DNA of 52,578 nt from Enterococcus mundtii (GTDB lineage: Bacteria > Bacillota > Bacilli > Lactobacillales > Enterococcaceae), in contig NZ_PUAP01000028.1 in NCBI RefSeq assembly GCF_002947535.1, positions 1 to 52,578 of the forward strand, written 5' to 3'. The position numbers and the translations under genes were made by a program. How positions within the stretch are numbered: the stretch's first letter is position 1; each line of letters begins with the position of its first letter. This document shows, in pieces, positions 49,065 to 52,578 of this stretch. The notes under the pieces were generated by a model, which saw only the letters and a list, made by a program, of their open reading frames with translations, made no database searches and was not told the DNA's origin.

Positions 49065-50948
49065 ATGGAACTGTATTATTTAGTTGGTTTGTTTGGTATA
49101 ATTTTTGGGCTTTATGTTCTAGCAAAAAGAAACAATAAGATAAAACCATTGTTTTCAAAATTAACTTTAGCATTTTTGGTTGTATACTTGATCTGGCGTC
49201 TTTTCTACACGATCCCAAATGATGGTGTGATATCATTAACTTTCGGTCTTATTTTATATGTGGCAGAATTTATTGGCTTATTTGTGTATGGTTTTTTTAT
49301 TTACTTGTTTTCTAATAAGTTATCGAAAGAGTCCATGAAAGTTCATTACGATGAGGAGCCATTTCAACCAAGTGTAGCAGCGTTTATTTGTACGTATAAT
49401 GAGGATAATAAATTAGTGATTGCGACTGCTTTGGCTGTCAAAGCGTTACGTTATCCAAATAAGAAAATATATATCTGTGATGATGGACATCGTGAGGAAT
49501 TGAAAGAACTTGCAGAAAAATACCATATTGGTTATCTGACAAGAGAAGGTAACGAGAACGCAAAGGCAGGAAATATCAACTATGCACTTTCACAAACAAG
49601 TAGCGACTTGATTTTGCTTTTAGATGCTGATTTCATCGTTAAGAAAAATATCATTTACGAGGCTATCGATTATTTTAGAAATCCAAAGGTTGCGTTAATT
49701 CAATATCCTCAAACTTTTTATAATAAAGATCCTTTTCAATTATTGAGAAAATCATTTTACAATGAACAGGAATTATTTATGCGTTTTTTAGAACCAGCCC
49801 TTTCACGTGAAAATGCGTTGATCCATATCGGGACCAATGCTATCATTCGACGCAGTGCTTTAGAGGAGATAGGTGGTGTCCCAACAAAAAGCATCACTGA
49901 AGATATGGCAACAGGGATGTTATTGCAAAACGCTGGTTATGAAACGATTTTCATCAATAAAGCTTATGCTTTGGGAATCACGCCTTATACAGCTCGAGAG
50001 TTGTCCTCTCAACGGACACGTTGGGCGCAAGGAACAAAACAAATATTTGACCATTTTAAACCACGTAAATTTAAAGGGTTATCTCGTATGCAAAAGTTGT
50101 GTTACTACAATTCTTATTTGTACTGGTTTACTTCATTTCAAAAAATCATTTTTTTATTAGCACCAACTCTTTTTATGGTCTTTGATATATTTATTGTTCG
50201 AAGTAATAACAATCAGTTATTATTGTTCTTTTTACCACCGTTTGTCATGATTTCTCTTTCGTTTCGGTTGTATGTTCCTAAAATCAGGAATCTTACTACT
50301 TCGCATATCTATGATTGTTTTGTCGCGCCGATCCATACTAGAGCATTGATCAAAGAGTTCTTTCATTCGGAAAAAAAATTCAAAGTGACAAAAAAGGAAC
50401 TTGTTGACAGTCAATCTTTTGATTGGCGAACAGTTTTTCCCCACATGTTACTATTTGGTTGGATCGCTTTCGCCTCTATCGTTGCATTGTACCGACTTTA
50501 TCGAGGAGAAGGATATGAAACAGGCTATATTGTGACACTTCTCTGGTCAGTTTATAACCTTTATGGGTTATTCTATGCGATTTTGATTGGTAAAAATCGA
50601 AAAATTGAAAGCGACAGTGAAGCATTGAGCATTGTAACAAAGAAACAACTAAGTTATCTATCCCAATCATTTGAGATGTATCAAATGAGTTATAACGGAT
50701 TTAGACTTCGTTCCAAAAAATTAGTTACTCCTACTTTTACACCTGGGAAAGCTTATTTATTTATGGATGAGAAAACTGGACTCCGAATCAATTCGATATG
50801 TAAAGAAAATCATGGGAGATATGCGACTTTCTCATTTAATAATTTGACACAAGCTTCTGCAGAAGAACTTGCAAGTTACTACAGTGATCAGTTGAATGCA
50901 GCAAAACAATTAGAATTCGATATGGAAACCGATACTTTACAAAGTTGA
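49065..50948 (+). CDS. Processive GT2 glycosyltransferase, cellulose-synthase-like
   Basis: A 627-residue membrane glycosyltransferase. Two or three N-terminal helices (to residue 82) precede a cytoplasmic GT2 domain with DD 139-140, DAD 187-189, TED 278-280 and QRTRW 316-320. This is the D,D,D,QxxRW set of processive synthases such as BcsA. At least four more helices and a ~90-residue C-terminal cytoplasmic segment follow; I see no clear RxxxR PilZ motif. ATG 49065 has AGGTGG upstream; longer starts lack one. No BcsB, hydrolase or regulator is adjacent, so polymer and partners are unknown. Confidence 0.87.
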   Translation: MELYYLVGLFGIIFGLYVLAKRNNKIKPLFSKLTLAFLVVYLIWRLFYTIPNDGVISLTFGLILYVAEFIGLFVYGFFIYLFSNKLSKESMKVHYDEEPFQPSVAAFICTYNEDNKLVIATALAVKALRYPNKKIYICDDGHREELKELAEKYHIGYLTREGNENAKAGNINYALSQTSSDLILLLDADFIVKKNIIYEAIDYFRNPKVALIQYPQTFYNKDPFQLLRKSFYNEQELFMRFLEPALSRENALIHIGTNAIIRRSALEEIGGVPTKSITEDMATGMLLQNAGYETIFINKAYALGITPYTARELSSQRTRWAQGTKQIFDHFKPRKFKGLSRMQKLCYYNSYLYWFTSFQKIIFLLAPTLFMVFDIFIVRSNNNQLLLFFLPPFVMISLSFRLYVPKIRNLTTSHIYDCFVAPIHTRALIKEFFHSEKKFKVTKKELVDSQSFDWRTVFPHMLLFGWIAFASIVALYRLYRGEGYETGYIVTLLWSVYNLYGLFYAILIGKNRKIESDSEALSIVTKKQLSYLSQSFEMYQMSYNGFRLRSKKLVTPTFTPGKAYLFMDEKTGLRINSICKENHGRYATFSFNNLTQASAEELASYYSDQLNAAKQLEFDMETDTLQS

Positions 50949-51202
50949 GAGTATGACCATTACTAATAGAAAACGAACACTGACAATAATAACAATAGCG
51001 ATATGACAGAGGTCGGAACAGAAGTATTTAGCCTCGATAAATAAGACGGCAGCCACGTAAAATGTTCTTCAAATTTTTGTGGCTGCCGTCTTATTTCCGA
51101 AGAGGTTGCTTCTGTTCCCACTGTATATTCGCTTTTTGAGTATTCGTGAAGACTAATATCCTACACACTTTTTTATTGAAATAGTATATCGAAACACTTT
51201 AA
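50949..51202. other. Intergenic region before tuf
   Basis: Between the glycosyltransferase stop and the tuf promoter. It holds hairpin repeat copy 3 (51015-51119), which probably ends the glycosyltransferase transcript. No gene seen. Confidence 0.5.
51015..51119. repeat. Hairpin repeat element, copy 3
   Basis: A 105-bp palindrome opening GGAACAGAAGTATTTAGCC and closing GAGGTTGCTTCTGTTCC, with the strong inner stem GACGGCAGCCAC/GTGGCTGCCGTC next to ATAAG/CTTAT. It is copy 2 in reverse orientation with a different inner stem. Confidence 0.8.
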
Positions 51203-51260
51203 TTGACTTTGACCAATTTTGACGTATAATAGGTTTTGTTCATGACTTACAAAAAGTAAG
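51203..51260 (+). promoter_or_regulatory. tuf promoter with ACTTAC-N4/5-GTAAG operator-like site
   Basis: TTGACT (51203-51208), 16-bp spacer, TATAAT (51225-51230). The perfect site ACTTACAAAAAGTAAG (51245-51260) lies just after the expected transcript start, in the same relation to -10 as at mhqO (21201-21216). A second small hairpin CTCGA/TCGAG follows in the leader. Confidence 0.65.
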
Positions 51261-51355
51261 CTCGATTGATTTTTCGAGTTTATACTGAAAAAAACGGTAT
51301 GGACGATGAGCTGAAATCATTCAGTGCATAAGACTATTTAGGAGGTTTGTTAATT

Positions 51356-52543
51356 ATGGCAAAAGAACATTTTGATAGAAGTAAACCACACGTAAACATC
51401 GGGACCATTGGACACGTGGACCATGGGAAGACCACATTGACTGCTGCAATCACGACAGTATTAGGGAAAAAAGGCTTAGCAAATCCTCAAGATTATGCAA
51501 GCATTGATGCAGCTCCTGAAGAACGTGAACGTGGGATCACCATCAACACAGCACACGTAGAATATGAAACAGATAAACGTCACTATGCACATATCGATGC
51601 ACCAGGACATGCGGATTATGTGAAGAACATGATCACAGGTGCCGCTCAAATGGATGGTGCGATCTTAGTTGTTTCTGCGACAGACGGACCAATGCCTCAA
51701 ACTCGCGAGCATATCCTTTTATCACGTCAAGTCGGTGTAAAATATTTGATTGTATTTTTGAATAAAGTTGATTTAGTCGATGATGAAGAATTGATCGACC
51801 TTGTAGAAATGGAAGTTCGCGAATTATTGAGTGAATATGGTTTCCCAGGTGATGATACACCTGTTATAAAAGGCTCTGCCTTGAAAGCATTACAAGGTGA
51901 TCCTGAAGCAGAAGCTGCGATCAATGAATTGATGGAAACAGTGGATGAATATATCCCAACACCAGAGCGTGATACGGATAAACCATTGCTTTTACCAGTG
52001 GAAGATGTTTTTTCGATCACTGGTCGAGGAACTGTAGCATCTGGTCGAATCGACCGTGGAGCTGTTCGTGTCGGTGATGAAATCGAGATCATCGGAATCA
52101 AACCTGAAACGAAAAAAGCAGTTGTGACAGGGGTAGAGATGTTCCGTAAAACGTTAGATTATGGTGAAGCTGGAGATAACGTAGGAATCTTGTTACGTGG
52201 TATCCAAAGAGAAGATATTGAACGTGGCCAAGTAATTGCGAAACCTGGTTCAATCACACCACATACAAAATTCAAAGCGGAAGTCTATGTATTGACGAAA
52301 GAAGAAGGCGGACGTCATACACCGTTCTTCAATAACTACCGCCCACAATTTTATTTCCGCACAACAGATGTGACAGGTACGATCGTGTTGCCAGAAGGAA
52401 CAGAAATGGTCATGCCTGGAGACAATGTAACAATCGAGGTAGAGTTGATCCATCCAGTGGCAATCGAACAAGGAACGACTTTCTCCATTCGTGAAGGTGG
52501 TCGGACTGTCGGTTCAGGAATGGTAACAGAAATCGAAGCGTAA
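51356..52543 (+). CDS. tufB: Elongation factor Tu, streptococcal/lactococcal type (second tuf)
   Basis: A 395-residue GTPase delivering aminoacyl-tRNA to ribosomes: [23 protein letters not shown] and SALKAL are all intact. AGGAGG lies 9 nt before ATG 51356. Wording such as [30 protein letters not shown] and ASGRIDRG matches streptococcal/lactococcal EF-Tu rather than the usual enterococcal one. It stands alone, not with rpsL-rpsG-fusA. Several enterococci are known to carry such a second tuf (tufB) gained by horizontal transfer. Symbol given on that basis; the first tuf would lie elsewhere. Confidence 0.9.
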   Translation: MAKEHFDRSKPHVNIGTIGHVDHGKTTLTAAITTVLGKKGLANPQDYASIDAAPEERERGITINTAHVEYETDKRHYAHIDAPGHADYVKNMITGAAQMDGAILVVSATDGPMPQTREHILLSRQVGVKYLIVFLNKVDLVDDEELIDLVEMEVRELLSEYGFPGDDTPVIKGSALKALQGDPEAEAAINELMETVDEYIPTPERDTDKPLLLPVEDVFSITGRGTVASGRIDRGAVRVGDEIEIIGIKPETKKAVVTGVEMFRKTLDYGEAGDNVGILLRGIQREDIERGQVIAKPGSITPHTKFKAEVYVLTKEEGGRHTPFFNNYRPQFYFRTTDVTGTIVLPEGTEMVMPGDNVTIEVELIHPVAIEQGTTFSIREGGRTVGSGMVTEIEA

Positions 52544-52578
52544 GTATTTTTATAAAAAAACGCCGTTTGTATAATTAA

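Noticed and set aside
51727-52101. 124-codon minus-strand frame inside tuf
   Set aside because: Shadow of a highly expressed, codon-biased gene.

Overview
The window looks like chromosomal DNA of a low-GC Gram-positive in the Enterococcus faecium group. I saw no contig-end or phage hallmarks. The evidence is the enterococcal mevalonate arrangement: mvaS divergent from a fused thiolase/HMG-CoA-reductase mvaE. Other support comes from M-box and yybP-ykoY riboswitches, strong AAGGAGG-type ribosome sites, a WXG/T7SS-type toxin island, and an EF-Tu gene that reads like the streptococcal/lactococcal tuf carried as a second copy by several enterococci. The exact species (E. mundtii, hirae, durans, faecium) cannot be fixed by reading alone.

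Layout. (1) 42-1553: Mga-type regulator, followed by an AT-rich divergent region. (2) 2077-13343: a uronic-acid glycan utilisation locus. It holds a discoidin-like binding protein, a heparinase II/III-like lyase, a LacI regulator, a small lipoprotein with an apparent ATC start, a DUF2264 protein, a GH88 unsaturated glucuronyl hydrolase, a sugar ABC importer (binding protein plus two permeases, no ATPase) and a YesL-like protein. The two operons flanking lacI share a 22-bp promoter element with three mismatches. (3) 13480-14700: Mef-like MFS exporter. (4) 15164-19370: a TslA-like type VII lipase toxin island. Four paralogous membrane-anchored putative immunity proteins are interleaved with a broken toxin copy and an intact one, then small helical partner genes. 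(5) 19579-21179: MhqD/MhqO-like quinone or electrophile detoxification pair. (6) 21432-25280: beta-glucoside module (GntR regulator, PTS IIC, divergent 6-phospho-beta-glucosidase). (7) 25482-30642: UspA, ThiD/PdxK-type kinase, and a five-gene ABC-2 exporter operon whose last gene is frameshifted in an A6 run. (8) 30826-36207: cardiolipin synthase, a Mn2+ riboswitch with a P-type ATPase, and a methyltransferase. (9) 36238-40291: mvaS and mvaE. (10) 40689-44838: an M-box Mg2+ riboswitch in front of two SEDS (FtsW/RodA) genes and a PAP2-LCP fusion. (11) 44941-50948: hypothetical genes, an aldo-keto reductase, a nucleoid-associated protein, YxeA, and a BcsA-like processive glycosyltransferase. (12) 51203-52543: the tufB-like gene.

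Most novel signals. First, a roughly 150-nt structured leader RNA is present twice, directly upstream of mvaE and of the last gene of the T7 toxin island. Both copies have the same 15-nt loop motif, compensated stems, an AAGGAGG plus TTG mini-ORF at identical spacing, and a GGCAACGGG box just before the gene start. Second, an M-box apparently puts a cell-wall elongation/division operon under Mg2+ control. Third, the toxin/immunity island shows visible recombination junctions. Fourth, a perfect 16-nt palindrome-type operator is shared by the mhqO promoter and the tufB promoter. Fifth, a roughly 105-bp hairpin repeat family occurs at least three times at gene ends.
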